A program made the translations under genes and the position numbers. This document shows, piece after piece, positions 25,412 to 34,950 of a stretch of DNA of 64,000 nucleotides. The notes under the pieces were generated by a model. The model saw only the letters and a program-made list of their open reading frames with translations, did not search any database and was not told the DNA's origin. The stretch comes from Luteibacter sp. OK325 (GTDB lineage Bacteria; Pseudomonadota; Gammaproteobacteria; Xanthomonadales; Rhodanobacteraceae): contig NZ_QAOX01000002.1 of NCBI RefSeq assembly GCF_003050935.1, positions 186,001 through 250,000 on the forward strand, read 5' to 3'. The number at the start of each line of letters is the position of its first letter. The first letter of the stretch is position 1.

Positions 25412-26707
25412 ATGCCGACGCACAAGAAACACCTGGACTTCGACCTGCGGCTGTCCGTGGAGGGTGATCGTTACTTTGCGAAGGTATCGAACTCTCCTGC
25501 GGGAGAATCGGAGAAGTCGCAGATAAGCCTTCAGTTCGGCAGTGAGTCGTTGGAGGCATTGCGTCTGCGGCTTGCCGATGCCGTTAGGCGTCGTTCGGGG
25601 TCGGGTGTGTCGCCGGCGTCGAAGGAAGAGAGTTTGCTTCGCGAGTTCGGTGACCAGATATTTCGCGCGATATTTCGCAATACGTTTGCGGTTGCGACCA
25701 AGTTCGAAGCCAGCCTGGGCATCGTCCGGGAGAGAAGTGATGAGCTCGAAGGCCTGCGCGTCAAGTTGCATGTCGATTCGCCCGAGCTCGCGCTGCTTCC
25801 CTGGGAATTCATGTTCGACAAGGCCATGGGTCACGAGGACGCCTACCTGTGCCTGAACAATCGTTCTCCCATCGTCCGGTTCCTCGATATCGAAGGCCCA
25901 CCAACCCGGTTGCCCGTCGACGGACCCGTGCGGATCCTCGGGATGGTGTCGAATCCCTGCGCCGCCGAATGGCCGGATCTGGACGTCGAAGCCGAGCGTA
26001 CCCGCATCGACATGGCACTGAAGGATCTCCCCGCGGGGTCCGTCGAGCTCAAGTGGGTGCATGGGGGATCCACCGATAGATTGTTCGACATGATGCAGGA
26101 GGGGCCGTGGCACATCTTCCACTTCATCGGCCACGGTGGTGTCGATGAATACACGGACGAGCAGGGGCAACAACGTACGCGTGGCTTCGTACTGATGCAG
26201 GACGGCGACGGTAAGCCGGTGAAGGTGTATGGGTCGGGACTGGGCGGCATGTTGCAGGCGGACGGGAGTCTTCAACTGGCCATCCTCAATTGTTGCGAAG
26301 GCGCGCGTGGCGCTATTTCCAGTGCCGGTGCGTCGCTGGTCAGTTGGGGCCTGCCCATGGTCATCGCCATGCAATTCCCCATCACGGACGGGGCTTCGGC
26401 GCGCTTTGCAGAACGCTTCTATCGCTCGCTGTCGATGGGTGAGACGGTCGAGCACGCCCTGACGACTGCGCGACAGGGGATGCTCTGCGCCGGCGGAATG
26501 GAGTGGGGCATTCCCGTGCTTTTCAGTCGTTCCGGTTCGAGTGTGGTGTTCCAGGCCGGCGTCCGAAAGACGCCCGTGACGCCGATCACGGTGACACCTC
26601 CGGCCAGCATGTCTACGCTTCCCACGTATGCCGTAGCGCCGGTGGTAAACCTGAAGGCCCAGGACGAGTTTCGAAAGATGTTGTCCCGGCGCTCCGGCGC
26701 CCGCTAG
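25412..26707 (+). CDS. CHAT-domain (caspase-like) protein 1
   Basis: The 431-aa cytoplasmic protein has an N-terminal beta-rich part of about 100 residues and a CHAT domain over about 105-380. The catalytic pair is readable: HFIGHGG (H241) and LNCCEGA, where C295 aligns with the usual cysteine and C294 adjoins it. Other CHAT segments are LALLPWEFMFD, WHIFHFIGHGG, SLVSWGLPMVIAMQFPITD and FAERFYRSLSMGETVEHALTTAR. CHAT proteins are caspase/separase-related cysteine proteases. A Pro/Thr-rich tail follows. It opens a packed operon: the next gene begins 17 bases downstream. No N-terminal TPR or peptide-binding repeats are visible. Confidence 0.9.
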   Translation: MPTHKKHLDFDLRLSVEGDRYFAKVSNSPAGESEKSQISLQFGSESLEALRLRLADAVRRRSGSGVSPASKEESLLREFGDQIFRAIFRNTFAVATKFEASLGIVRERSDELEGLRVKLHVDSPELALLPWEFMFDKAMGHEDAYLCLNNRSPIVRFLDIEGPPTRLPVDGPVRILGMVSNPCAAEWPDLDVEAERTRIDMALKDLPAGSVELKWVHGGSTDRLFDMMQEGPWHIFHFIGHGGVDEYTDEQGQQRTRGFVLMQDGDGKPVKVYGSGLGGMLQADGSLQLAILNCCEGARGAISSAGASLVSWGLPMVIAMQFPITDGASARFAERFYRSLSMGETVEHALTTARQGMLCAGGMEWGIPVLFSRSGSSVVFQAGVRKTPVTPITVTPPASMSTLPTYAVAPVVNLKAQDEFRKMLSRRSGAR

Positions 26708-26724
26708 GCGAGAGGGAGTGCATC

Positions 26725-28305
26725 ATGCTTACCGCACCGTCCATCGATATCCTGCTTGCCTGGGTGGTGGTGGTTTCGATGGCCGGCGTCGGTTTCAATC
26801 AGCCGAGCTGGTCGCGGAGCTGCACCACGGGATTCAGGTACTACGCCGCGCAGATGGGTCACATGACGCTGTACTCGGGTATCTTCCTGCTCGCATACGG
26901 TCTGGTGTCGCTTGCGTTCGGATGGAGCACGGGTTCTGCCCCTCACCCGCTCGCCACGTGGCTGGCATTGCTGCTCACACTGTCGCTTCGAGCCATGCCT
27001 TCCACGGCGCGGTACTTTCGGCAGCGCGCCCATCGGTGGGCCAGTATCCCGGGTTCCGTGCTGCGCCTATCCCGCGTGATGAGCGCGGCGCGTTTCGGAA
27101 CGTCCTCGTTTGCGTCCGACGCCCGCTTGCTTCTGACGGCACGCGGCATCGCACTCGACGATGATCCGATCCCTGCCGTGGCGTTGGCCAGGCAGAAGCT
27201 CCTGGCCGCTACCGAAGTGTTCCTGACGATAAGAGCGTGGGAGGAATCGCCCGCAGCGACGACCTTCTCCCTCGATGCGCGGCCAAGTATCGACTTACTC
27301 AGGCATCGTTTTGACCGGCTCGCCTTTCGGGTATCGCATACGATCACTTCGATCACCCGGCTGGGCGATGTCAGGTATCTGTATGTCAGCGATACGGACC
27401 CATCGCGTGACACGGGCGAGATGGACGAACTCCTGCGCAGGCTGGTCGACGACATGACCGACGAGATGCTCGAGGATATTCGAGCCTTCTATGCCGACGC
27501 GTGCCTGCTCGCGGCGAAGGGCACCCTGGCCATGCGCGTTACCCGGCATGGCCGCGACGCATTGCTCGCGAAGATGGGTTTCGACCTGGGCCGTAAGAAG
27601 CGCCCGACCGCGGCGTTGCTGCTGGCGACTTTTGCGTTGCTTGTGGCCGTCAGTCTCTGGCTTTACTTCACGCTCTTCCCGGCACCGGCGCCGAGCAGTG
27701 GCAACTCGCAGTCGCTTTCGCTCGGCGTGCGTTTCGTTCTCCTCGCGCTGGACATCTTCGGCTCAATTACCGTTGCCATCATACCCAAGCGCCATTGGGG
27801 GTTTGCCAATTCAGGGCTATGGCAGCGAACGCCGAAGCTGTTCGTGGTTGCCTCGGGTGCTTGTGCGATGGCCGTCGTATTGGCGATCAATGTCGGCATC
27901 GGCGCGATCCTGGATGGGGAGAGCGGCGCCGCAAGATGCCTGGCATACAGCTGGGTGCTGCTTCCGTTCATGTTTGCGCACGCAGCGGCGGCTGCCTGGC
28001 TCATACAGGATCACCGATGGTCTGGTACCGCTTCCCGGATCAAGCGGCGACTTCTCGATGCCTCGACCTGGGCGGTCGGACTGGCGGTTGCGTCTATCGT
28101 TTCGGTTCCGATTCTTCTGTTCCTCGGTCGCGAGCCATTCGAGTTCCTCCCGCGGATGGTGCTCACGAGCCTGGTCTTCGGAGCGGTGTACGGTTATTTC
28201 ATTCCCGAGTCGGTTCGATCCATCGATGCGCCGCGAATCAATGATGACTCCGGAAACGGGCTGCACGAGTTTGTCCCCGCCAGTCTGCGCCGCTATGTCG
28301 AATGA
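26725..28305 (+). CDS. Polytopic membrane protein of the CHAT cassette
   Basis: The 526-aa product has about three N-terminal membrane segments (LLAWVVVVSMAGVGF, LYSGIFLLAYGLVSLAFGW, WLALLLTLSLRAM), a cytoplasmic domain of roughly 180 residues, and about six C-terminal segments starting with ALLLATFALLVAVSLWLYF. The middle part includes RHRFDRLAFRVSHTITSITR and DDMTDEMLEDIRAFYADACLLAAKG, apparently helical. No known enzymatic motif is visible. ATG 26725 is chosen because GAGGGAG lies just upstream; the frame is open further 5' but overlaps CHAT 1. The position suggests a membrane sensor or effector for the CHAT proteases. Confidence 0.75.
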   Translation: MLTAPSIDILLAWVVVVSMAGVGFNQPSWSRSCTTGFRYYAAQMGHMTLYSGIFLLAYGLVSLAFGWSTGSAPHPLATWLALLLTLSLRAMPSTARYFRQRAHRWASIPGSVLRLSRVMSAARFGTSSFASDARLLLTARGIALDDDPIPAVALARQKLLAATEVFLTIRAWEESPAATTFSLDARPSIDLLRHRFDRLAFRVSHTITSITRLGDVRYLYVSDTDPSRDTGEMDELLRRLVDDMTDEMLEDIRAFYADACLLAAKGTLAMRVTRHGRDALLAKMGFDLGRKKRPTAALLLATFALLVAVSLWLYFTLFPAPAPSSGNSQSLSLGVRFVLLALDIFGSITVAIIPKRHWGFANSGLWQRTPKLFVVASGACAMAVVLAINVGIGAILDGESGAARCLAYSWVLLPFMFAHAAAAAWLIQDHRWSGTASRIKRRLLDASTWAVGLAVASIVSVPILLFLGREPFEFLPRMVLTSLVFGAVYGYFIPESVRSIDAPRINDDSGNGLHEFVPASLRRYVE

Positions 28306-28314
28306 GGGAGCAAC

Positions 28315-28635
28315 ATGCTTTTCTACTTGACCCAGTGGACCTACAGGGACGATCAGCTCAAGCGCTTTCTAACCGAACCCTCGGATCGCGCCGAAGTCGT
28401 TCGCGTGGCCATAGAAGCGTTCGGTGGGCAGCTGCATAGCTTCTTCTACTGTCTCGGGCCGTATGACGGGGTGGCGATCTCGTCGTTCCCGAACCAGCAA
28501 CAGGCGCTAGCCTGTTGGATGTCGTTACGTAGCGCGGAACGAAACACGGCAATTCATAACACCTTGCTGATCGAATCGGGCGACGGGCTGAGTGCCATGG
28601 AATTTGCGAGCAGCATTGTCGGCCAGGACGGCTGA
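28315..28635 (+). CDS. GYD-domain-like small protein
   Basis: The 106-aa product reads MLFYLTQWTYRDDQLKRF, then AIEAFGGQLHSFFYCLGPYDGVAISSFPNQQQALA, matching the GYD family (PF08734), a small alpha/beta ferredoxin-like fold of unknown function. The name-giving Gly-Tyr-Asp appears here as GPYDGV. It starts 9 bases after the membrane gene and ends 1 base before the second CHAT gene, so it is part of the operon. Confidence 0.75.
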   Translation: MLFYLTQWTYRDDQLKRFLTEPSDRAEVVRVAIEAFGGQLHSFFYCLGPYDGVAISSFPNQQQALACWMSLRSAERNTAIHNTLLIESGDGLSAMEFASSIVGQDG

Positions 28636-28636
28636 C

Positions 28637-30817
28637 GTGCTGAAACCCGTCATAAGCCTCGATGCCGACATGACTGCGGAGGCGGTGCTCCAACGGCTCG
28701 CCATGAATGGCTTCTGGATTTCCGTCGACGATCCCGCGGCGAGCGCGTACATCGCGCAGCTTTCCATCCGCACGGGCAGGCCGGTCGATGACGTGGCGAC
28801 GATGCTTACGCGCGACGCCAGCCGCTACGGGGCGGCGATACGCCGGCAGTGGGGTGCGCGGGTGCTCTGGTATGCGCGCGAGTTGGGCGAGGTGCTCGAA
28901 CGTTGCGCGCGTTCGTCCGGTGGACAGAGCCTTCTCGACCTGCTTCAACTGCATGAGAGCGATGCATCATCCACGCCTTCCCGAGAGAGCGGATCGCAGG
29001 CGTTCCCGACAAGTAGCGTCGTGATGGATGCCGGTGAGCCGGTCGCCGTTGCGCTGGTCACCGGCGTGTCGACGCAGCCTCGCATTCGTAGCCCAGGGAT
29101 AGACCCGGGGGAGGCGTCTCCTCGCTCCGCCACGACGCGTTCGGCGTCGAGTCCCGTCGTAGCGGTGTCCGAGGTCAGGGATGTTCCAGCCTGGCCACGC
29201 ATCGACGCTCCGGATTTCGTCCCTGCACTTGAGCGATTCGACGTCACGGTCGGCTTCGGCACTGCCGCCCAGGCGGGGGTGGCTGGTGGGCAGTTGATCC
29301 TGCGAGCCCCGGCCGGTGTAGCGTCCGTTGAGGTCGTTGTCGAGCTGTCGGCAGGTCCCGGAGTCCAGGCCATCGACGGCTGGCGTGGCACGATGTCGGT
29401 AAACCTTGATGATGTCGCGTCGGCGTGTGTGCGGTTCACGCTCACCGGCGAGGAGCGAGTCGATGCGTGGCATCCCCTCCTGACCACGCTGGAGGTTCGC
29501 TACCTCGTGGGTGGAACGGTGTGCGGTATCGCGTCCAGGCCGCTCATCATCCTCCACTCGCGTGAGGCGGCGCCTCCTCAGCAGGACCGGGTCGGTGAAT
29601 CATGGTCGGCTCCCGTGCGGGCGTCCGCACCCGTGGACCTGATGCCGGATCCAGCCGCGCCCGACCTCACCATCGAGATCAGCAAACCCGATCGCAATGC
29701 ATCGAGTGGCCAGTACGTATGCCAGATATTCTCCCTCCACCCGCTCACGTGCGGGCGTGGACCGTTTCCGATGGATCTCGGGCAGGACGCGAAGACCTTC
29801 GCGGCGGACCTGGTCACTGAAGTCAAGGCGGTTGGTCAGAGCATCCTGCTCAACCAGGCGCTGGAGAGCGTAGGCAGGCTCGTCGCACAGTGCCTGCCCG
29901 CCGCTGTTTTCGACGCGCTACGCGAAGTCGCCGTCAACGTCGCACCGAACGCGCCTGCCGTGTTGATCGTCAGCGCGGAACCGTATGTGCCCTGGGAGCT
30001 GAGCTGGGTCGATCAGCCTCTGGACGCCACCCGGCCCAGTTATCTTGGCTGCCAGGCCCTGGTTGGCCGCTGGCTACGGGATGACAAGGCAGCAGCGCCG
30101 ACGGCCGGAATTACGACATCGCCTCGGCCGGCTACCCATCCGATAGCCAGCCTGTCGGTATGCAACATGGCCGTGATGGCTGCCTGGTACAAGGCAGCGA
30201 GCGGCTTCATGCGATTGCCCATGGCGGAAGCCGAAGCTTCGACGCTTGTGACCGAACACGGTGCCCTCCCTCTTGCTGCGACCGAACAAGCCATGAGTAG
30301 CTTTCTCGGCGCATCGCTGGAAAAAGGTTTTGAGAGGATCGGCGGCGTGGAGGCGGCGCATTTCGCCGGTCATGGCGACTTCGACGCGACGCGTCCGGAC
30401 GCCTCGACGCTCTTCCTCGAGTCCGGGATGCCGATTCGTTCGAATCTGTTTCGCGCTGCCCGTTACGGCGGAGCCCAGCAGCCCCTCTTGTTCCTCAACG
30501 CCTGCATGCTGGGCATCGGCGGAGAACTGCTCGGTGATATGGGCGGGTTTCCAGGCAATTCCCTGCGTGGAGGTTTTGGTGGGGTGCTGGGGGCACTGTG
30601 GGAAGTCGACGATGAGGTGGCTCGCACGGTGGCGCTGGAATTCTGGCAGCGAGCCTTGCCGGCAGGACCGACCAAGGGCGAACCCGTTGGTGCGATCCTG
30701 CGCGACCTGCGCTGCCGGTTCGCATCAGCGGCCGGGTCAGTTCCGGACTCGACCTGGCTTGCGTATGTCTACTACGGACATCCGCGACTTACGCTCGAAC
30801 GCGCAACGACGCAATAA
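28637..30817 (+). CDS. CHAT-domain protein 2 with an additional N-terminal region
   Basis: The 726-aa product has a helical N-terminal domain (TAEAVLQRLAMNGFWISVDD, VLWYARELGEVLERCARSS), a low-complexity linker, a beta-rich middle (FDVTVGFGTAAQAGVAGG) and a C-terminal CHAT domain. The catalytic residues are in AHFAGHGDFD (H579) and LFLNACMLG (C623). Other CHAT phrases are EPYVPWELSW and GGFGGVLGALWEVDDEVARTVALEFW. Its CHAT domain differs clearly from that of CHAT 1, so this is not a recent duplication. GTG 28637 is preferred because it follows the GYD stop by one base; an in-frame ATG at 28592 overlaps that gene. Confidence 0.88.
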   Translation: MLKPVISLDADMTAEAVLQRLAMNGFWISVDDPAASAYIAQLSIRTGRPVDDVATMLTRDASRYGAAIRRQWGARVLWYARELGEVLERCARSSGGQSLLDLLQLHESDASSTPSRESGSQAFPTSSVVMDAGEPVAVALVTGVSTQPRIRSPGIDPGEASPRSATTRSASSPVVAVSEVRDVPAWPRIDAPDFVPALERFDVTVGFGTAAQAGVAGGQLILRAPAGVASVEVVVELSAGPGVQAIDGWRGTMSVNLDDVASACVRFTLTGEERVDAWHPLLTTLEVRYLVGGTVCGIASRPLIILHSREAAPPQQDRVGESWSAPVRASAPVDLMPDPAAPDLTIEISKPDRNASSGQYVCQIFSLHPLTCGRGPFPMDLGQDAKTFAADLVTEVKAVGQSILLNQALESVGRLVAQCLPAAVFDALREVAVNVAPNAPAVLIVSAEPYVPWELSWVDQPLDATRPSYLGCQALVGRWLRDDKAAAPTAGITTSPRPATHPIASLSVCNMAVMAAWYKAASGFMRLPMAEAEASTLVTEHGALPLAATEQAMSSFLGASLEKGFERIGGVEAAHFAGHGDFDATRPDASTLFLESGMPIRSNLFRAARYGGAQQPLLFLNACMLGIGGELLGDMGGFPGNSLRGGFGGVLGALWEVDDEVARTVALEFWQRALPAGPTKGEPVGAILRDLRCRFASAAGSVPDSTWLAYVYYGHPRLTLERATTQ

Positions 30818-30828
30818 GGAGCCATCGC

Positions 30829-32349
30829 ATGGCAACGACATTGACCGGTTCCGCCGAAGCGGTGCCCCTGGGCGAGGGGTATGCATTGCGCACACCCGGA
30901 CTGCGCGGCGCCGCAACGCTATCGCATGCTACGCCGGCCACGACACGCTCCCGTGCGGCGGTGGCAGACGACGGCATGGCCGCACTCGACGAGGCGCTGC
31001 GGGCCCAGAACGTCACCATCGTCAAGCAGATCGACCTGGACATTCACCCTGCGCCGGGAACAACGCGGACTAGCGCGACTCGAGGCGGGGAGGACGGCGA
31101 GTTCATCGAACTGCAGACGCCCGACCTTGGTGCGGAGACCGGGCAGATCGTCCTGTCGATGGATGACGCGGGAGCGCTGCGCTGGCATTTGCCCGAGGAC
31201 GCAGGCGACGTGCAGCCGATGACGACAAGAGCGGGGCGTTCCGTCAAGAGATTCCGCATACCGGCATCGGTGATATCGGGCGATGCCGGAACCGCATCGG
31301 TCACCAGCCGAAGCATCCTGGGTGCCGCGGCGCGCCGTGTGTTGAAAGTCCTCGTCTACCCGATAACCGACCCCGTGCTTGGCGCCATCAGCAACGCCTT
31401 TGCCTCGGCATGGGAGGCGAAGAAACGTCCTCACCGCCTGCGCTTGTTTACGCCGGAGAACTACAAGCTCTCCGATGTCCCTGACCTCGATAAAGCAGGC
31501 ATCAAGGCGCTGGCCGAGCAGGGGCCGCTGCTTCTCTTTGTGCATGGCACTTTCAGTACGGCGCATGGTGGCTTCGGTGACCTGCCGCAGAATGCCATGC
31601 AGGAACTGCATGACCGCTACGGTGGACGCGTGATCGCGCTGGACCACCCGACGCTCAGTGTCGGTCCGGACGACAACGTGCGCTGGTTATTGAGCCAGTT
31701 GCCGGATGCGCCGGTTCGGCTGGACGTGATCTGCCACAGCCGCGGAGGCCTGGTCGCCCGGGTACTGGTGGAAGGCCTGGGCACTTTTGCGCTCGATACC
31801 TCGCGTGTGAATGTCGGTCGGGTTTCTTTCGTCGGAGCTCCCAACAACGGTACCGCGCTTGCCGATCCCGATCACATGGTGTCCATGATCGATCGCATCA
31901 CCACGGCACTGACGTTGTTTCCCACCGGTCCGGTGACAGAAACCATCGAGGCCATGATCACGGTGCTCAAGATGATCAGCCATGGTGCATTGGCCGGCCT
32001 GGACGGCCTGGCGGGCATGAAACCGGGAGGGACATTCCTGACGAAGCTCAATACGGACTTCACATCGACGACGACCTGCTTTGCCGTCACGTCCAACTAC
32101 GAACCCACCGACAGCGGGCTTCGCGGCCTCGTCGCCGGGCTCGGTAATGGCGTCGTCGATAACGTTTTCCAGGAAGCCCGGAACGACCTCGTCGTGCCGA
32201 CCGATGGGGTGTGGGACAAGAATGGCGCGACCGGTTTCCCCCTGGCTGCAGCGAACTTATTGGTTCTGGAATCCGCTGAGGGTGTCATGCATACGACGTA
32301 CTTTTCGTGCCCCGCGGTCGCGCAAAGCATCCTTAAATGGATGGGGTGA
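30829..32349 (+). CDS. Alpha/beta hydrolase (lipase/esterase-like) closing the CHAT cassette
   Basis: The 506-aa product has an N-terminal region of about 200 residues without a clear family and an alpha/beta hydrolase domain from about 220. The oxyanion strand is LLLFVHGTFSTAHGGFGDL, the nucleophile elbow is ICHSRGGLVAR (S304), and H488 in VMHTTYF is the likely catalytic His. ARNDLVVPTDG may provide the acid. The fold resembles GPI-inositol deacylase/PGAP1-like lipases (DUF7379-type). It starts 11 bases after CHAT 2 with AAGGAG upstream. It could be a membrane-attacking effector activated by the CHAT proteases, which is inference. Confidence 0.82.
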   Translation: MATTLTGSAEAVPLGEGYALRTPGLRGAATLSHATPATTRSRAAVADDGMAALDEALRAQNVTIVKQIDLDIHPAPGTTRTSATRGGEDGEFIELQTPDLGAETGQIVLSMDDAGALRWHLPEDAGDVQPMTTRAGRSVKRFRIPASVISGDAGTASVTSRSILGAAARRVLKVLVYPITDPVLGAISNAFASAWEAKKRPHRLRLFTPENYKLSDVPDLDKAGIKALAEQGPLLLFVHGTFSTAHGGFGDLPQNAMQELHDRYGGRVIALDHPTLSVGPDDNVRWLLSQLPDAPVRLDVICHSRGGLVARVLVEGLGTFALDTSRVNVGRVSFVGAPNNGTALADPDHMVSMIDRITTALTLFPTGPVTETIEAMITVLKMISHGALAGLDGLAGMKPGGTFLTKLNTDFTSTTTCFAVTSNYEPTDSGLRGLVAGLGNGVVDNVFQEARNDLVVPTDGVWDKNGATGFPLAAANLLVLESAEGVMHTTYFSCPAVAQSILKWMG

Positions 32350-32416
32350 GGAATGCGGCCCTGCCGTACCTCTAAGAAGGCGTCACAGCTCGGGCAGTCG
32401 TCGGGCTCAGGGGCGA

Positions 32417-33409
32417 TCAGCGCGTGGACACCGGAGCCGCCACGAGCACCATCTCGAGATCGTAATGCGACGCGTCGGCGCCGGACTTCGTGGTGAAACT
32501 CAGCGTGACATCACGGTTCTCCTGCCGGCTGTTCCAGCGATGCGGACCGGCGGGTTTCCACTGCCCGGTCTTGCGCGCACCGACGTCGAGGCGGTCGAGC
32601 AGTTCGGCCGCGGGTGTGGCTGTCTGCACGTGATAGCGGGTCACCCACTGGTCGAGGTCGCCGACGGAGACATACTCGTCGAACTTCGCGTCTTTCGGCC
32701 AGTCAACGCCGGCTTGCAGCTGTTTCTTTGTCAGATAGCGATCGGCGAGCCGTGAGCGGACGAAGCCGCCTTCAGGCTTCCAGTCATACTCCAGCCGCAG
32801 GGCGACGGTGCGGGCTTCGTCGGTGCCGCGGAGTTTCGCCACCACGTGCAATGCGGCATCGATGCCGGACGAGAGTCCGGCCGAGGTCACCAACTTGCCG
32901 TTGTCGGCCCAGCGCACGTCGCGGATCACCTGGATCTTCGGGAAGGCCTTAGCCAGTTCGTCGATCCGCGGGGTGAAGGTGGTCGCCTTGTCGCCGTCGA
33001 GGAGACCGGTGGCACCGAGGATGAAGGCACCAGTGCAGACCGAGAGCACTTGCTTTGCTGGCAGCGAGCGCTGGCGGATAAAGTCGAGGATGCGCGTATC
33101 GCGCTGCGCATCGGCCACGTCGCCGCCAGGTATGAGCAGAACGTCGAACGGCGGCGCCGTCGCGAAGCTCGCATCGGGGGTGACCTTCAGGCCCATCGCA
33201 GTGGTCACGGGCTTGCCGTCCGGCGACACCGTGACCACGCCAAAGCCGGCGTTGCCGAAGACCTCGTAAGGTCCTGCAAAGTCGATGATCTGGACGCCGT
33301 CGAACATCACGATGCCCACGCGTACCGGCGGGTCCGACATCGGCTCGTGCGCGGCGAAGGCGGGTAGGGTGAACATCAGGACGAAAAGCAGCAATAGGTG
33401 GCGACGCAT
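32417..33409 (-). CDS. Exported DJ-1/PfpI-family protein
   Basis: The 330-aa product has a signal peptide (MRRHLLLLFVLMFTLPAFAA) and a DJ-1/PfpI class I glutamine amidotransferase-like fold: VRVGIVMFDGVQIIDFAGPYEVFGNA, FDVLLIPGGDVADA and the nucleophile elbow VLSVCTGAFILGATGLLDG. The DNA-binding AraC part found in GlxA-type regulators is absent; instead about 130 extra residues follow (YDWKPEGGF, YHVQTATPAAELLDRL). Periplasmic members have unknown substrates. AGGGAGTC precedes ATG 33409. It is divergent from the MBL-fold hydrolase. Confidence 0.85.
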   Translation of the reverse strand: MRRHLLLLFVLMFTLPAFAAHEPMSDPPVRVGIVMFDGVQIIDFAGPYEVFGNAGFGVVTVSPDGKPVTTAMGLKVTPDASFATAPPFDVLLIPGGDVADAQRDTRILDFIRQRSLPAKQVLSVCTGAFILGATGLLDGDKATTFTPRIDELAKAFPKIQVIRDVRWADNGKLVTSAGLSSGIDAALHVVAKLRGTDEARTVALRLEYDWKPEGGFVRSRLADRYLTKKQLQAGVDWPKDAKFDEYVSVGDLDQWVTRYHVQTATPAAELLDRLDVGARKTGQWKPAGPHRWNSRQENRDVTLSFTTKSGADASHYDLEMVLVAAPVSTR

Positions 33410-33582
33410 GTATGACTCCCTGGACTTGGCGTGCGAACGATAGCGTAATGGGGGACAAGGGGAGGAAGATTGTTGCGCAACAGGCAATATCGTGAGCCCG
33501 CTGCGATGCCTACCGAAGCCTTCTGCTGAAACCTAGGATGGAACCCCCATCGGTTCCCTACCGTGGTAAGCAGGAGATGAAC

Positions 33583-34497
33583 ATGAGCGCCGTACACAGC
33601 ATCCCACACACCGTTGAAGCAACGTCCAGGGACCTTGTTCCGTCGCGCTATGCACTGAAGATCGGGGAGATCGACGTCATGGTGATCAGCGACGGCGTGT
33701 TGCCGATCCCGTTCGAGGTGATGTCGACCAATGTCGCACCCGCGGGCCGCGCCGCCTGGCTGGACAACATGCTCCTGCCGGAATCGTTCGACTGGGCGGT
33801 GAACGTCGTCGTCGTGCGTAGTGGCGAGCAGATTATCCTCATCGATTCCGGCCTGGGCGGTGAATTCGAGGGCTTCCCGCGCGCCGGACAGTTGGTCAAG
33901 CGACTCGAAGCGGCCGGTATCGACCTGGCCTCGCTGACCGACGTAGTGCTTACCCATCTGCACATGGATCACGTGGGTGGGCTGCTGGGCGACGGTGTAA
34001 AGGAGCGCCTTCGTCCGGACGTGCGCATCCACGTGGCGGCCGCTGAGGTCGCGTTCTGGGAGTCACCGGACTTCTCCCGCACGGTCATGCCGCCGCCGAT
34101 CCCGGACGTGCTTCGAGCCACCGCCAAGCAGTTCCTGGCTGACTACCGCGGCCAGCTTCGGCAGTTCGACGAGGAATACGAAGTGGCGCCGGGGGTGGTT
34201 GCCCGTCGCACAGGGGGCCACACACCGGGACATTGCGTGGTTCGTATTGCATCCGGCGGTGAGGCACTGACGTTCGCGGGCGACGCTGTGTTTCCAGTTG
34301 CGTTCGATCACCCGGATTGGCAGAACGGTTTCGAGCATGATCCCGAGGAAGCAGTGAACGTTCGGCTGCGGCTCTTCCGGGAGCTGGCAGCGAGCGGGGA
34401 ACTGCTGGTGGCGACTCACCTGTCGTTCCCGTCGGTCGGCCGGGTGGCGATCGACGGTGATGCTTTCCGTTGGGTGCCAGGGTATTGGGACTACTGA
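33583..34497 (+). CDS. MBL-fold metallo-hydrolase
   Basis: The 304-aa cytoplasmic protein contains the metallo-beta-lactamase motif THLHMDH (H125, H127, D129, H130), a second metal histidine in TGGHTPGHC and a third aspartate in FAGDAVF. It ends with VATHLSFPSVG, giving the last metal histidine. The layout matches quorum-quenching lactonases and related hydrolases of about 290-310 residues, but the substrate is not readable. ATG 33583 is preferred over ATG 33577 because CAGGAG (33571-33576) then has normal spacing. Confidence 0.88.
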   Translation: MSAVHSIPHTVEATSRDLVPSRYALKIGEIDVMVISDGVLPIPFEVMSTNVAPAGRAAWLDNMLLPESFDWAVNVVVVRSGEQIILIDSGLGGEFEGFPRAGQLVKRLEAAGIDLASLTDVVLTHLHMDHVGGLLGDGVKERLRPDVRIHVAAAEVAFWESPDFSRTVMPPPIPDVLRATAKQFLADYRGQLRQFDEEYEVAPGVVARRTGGHTPGHCVVRIASGGEALTFAGDAVFPVAFDHPDWQNGFEHDPEEAVNVRLRLFRELAASGELLVATHLSFPSVGRVAIDGDAFRWVPGYWDY

Positions 34498-34609
34498 GCG
34501 TTCTGACGGCACGAGTATCGATATATGACGGGCAGTGCGCCGGTCGGCCTGGCGCCATTTCTTGCGATTGGCCATCTATGCCGCCGTGCGACGTGTTCGG
34601 ATACACTAA

Positions 34610-34815
34610 CGGCGCCCAAGGTGATCCAAGGCTTCAGTGCCGCGGATTGAAACGGGAATCCGGTGACGTGCGCGGCCTTTCGAGGCTGCCACCATTCCGG
34701 AGCTGCCCCCGCAACGGTAGGCGAGCAAAGGTCGGCATCAAGCCACTGTGCCATAGGCATGGGAAGGCGCCGTCCGGTAGGGATTCCCTGCGCTCGCGAG
34801 CCCGGAGACCGGCCA
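34610..34815 (+). promoter_or_regulatory. Cobalamin riboswitch
   Basis: All landmarks of the B12 aptamer are present: GGATTGAAACGGGAATCCGG near 34644, GCTGCCCCCGCAACGGTA near 34702, GCCACTG followed by GGGAAGGCG (34742-34770, the B12 box region), and GAGCCCGGAGACCGGCC near 34798-34814. It lies 136 bases before the btuB start. In this position it should lower btuB and perhaps downstream cob expression when adenosylcobalamin is high. Confidence 0.95.
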
Positions 34816-34832
34816 TGAGGTACACCGGACAG

Positions 34833-34877
34833 GCGGAGGGCCATGTCGTGGGTTGCCGTCGGCCTTTTGCCCTCCGC
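34833..34877 (+). promoter_or_regulatory. Expression-platform hairpin after the riboswitch
   Basis: GCGGAGGGC (34833-34841) pairs exactly with GCCCTCCGC (34869-34877), with GGCCTTTT in the loop. It sits between the aptamer and the btuB ribosome site and is the likely switching element. Confidence 0.55.
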
Positions 34878-34950
34878 GATCCTGTCTTCCCGCCTCCTGT
34901 TCCTCGCCATTGATGCTGCGCGGGTAGGCGCGGTTAGCAGGAGTTGTTTC

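Noticed and set aside
34843-34950. ATG at 34843 as btuB start
   Set aside because: It lies inside the riboswitch platform hairpin and would add 36 residues before the signal peptide; GTG 34951 has AGGAG at the right distance.
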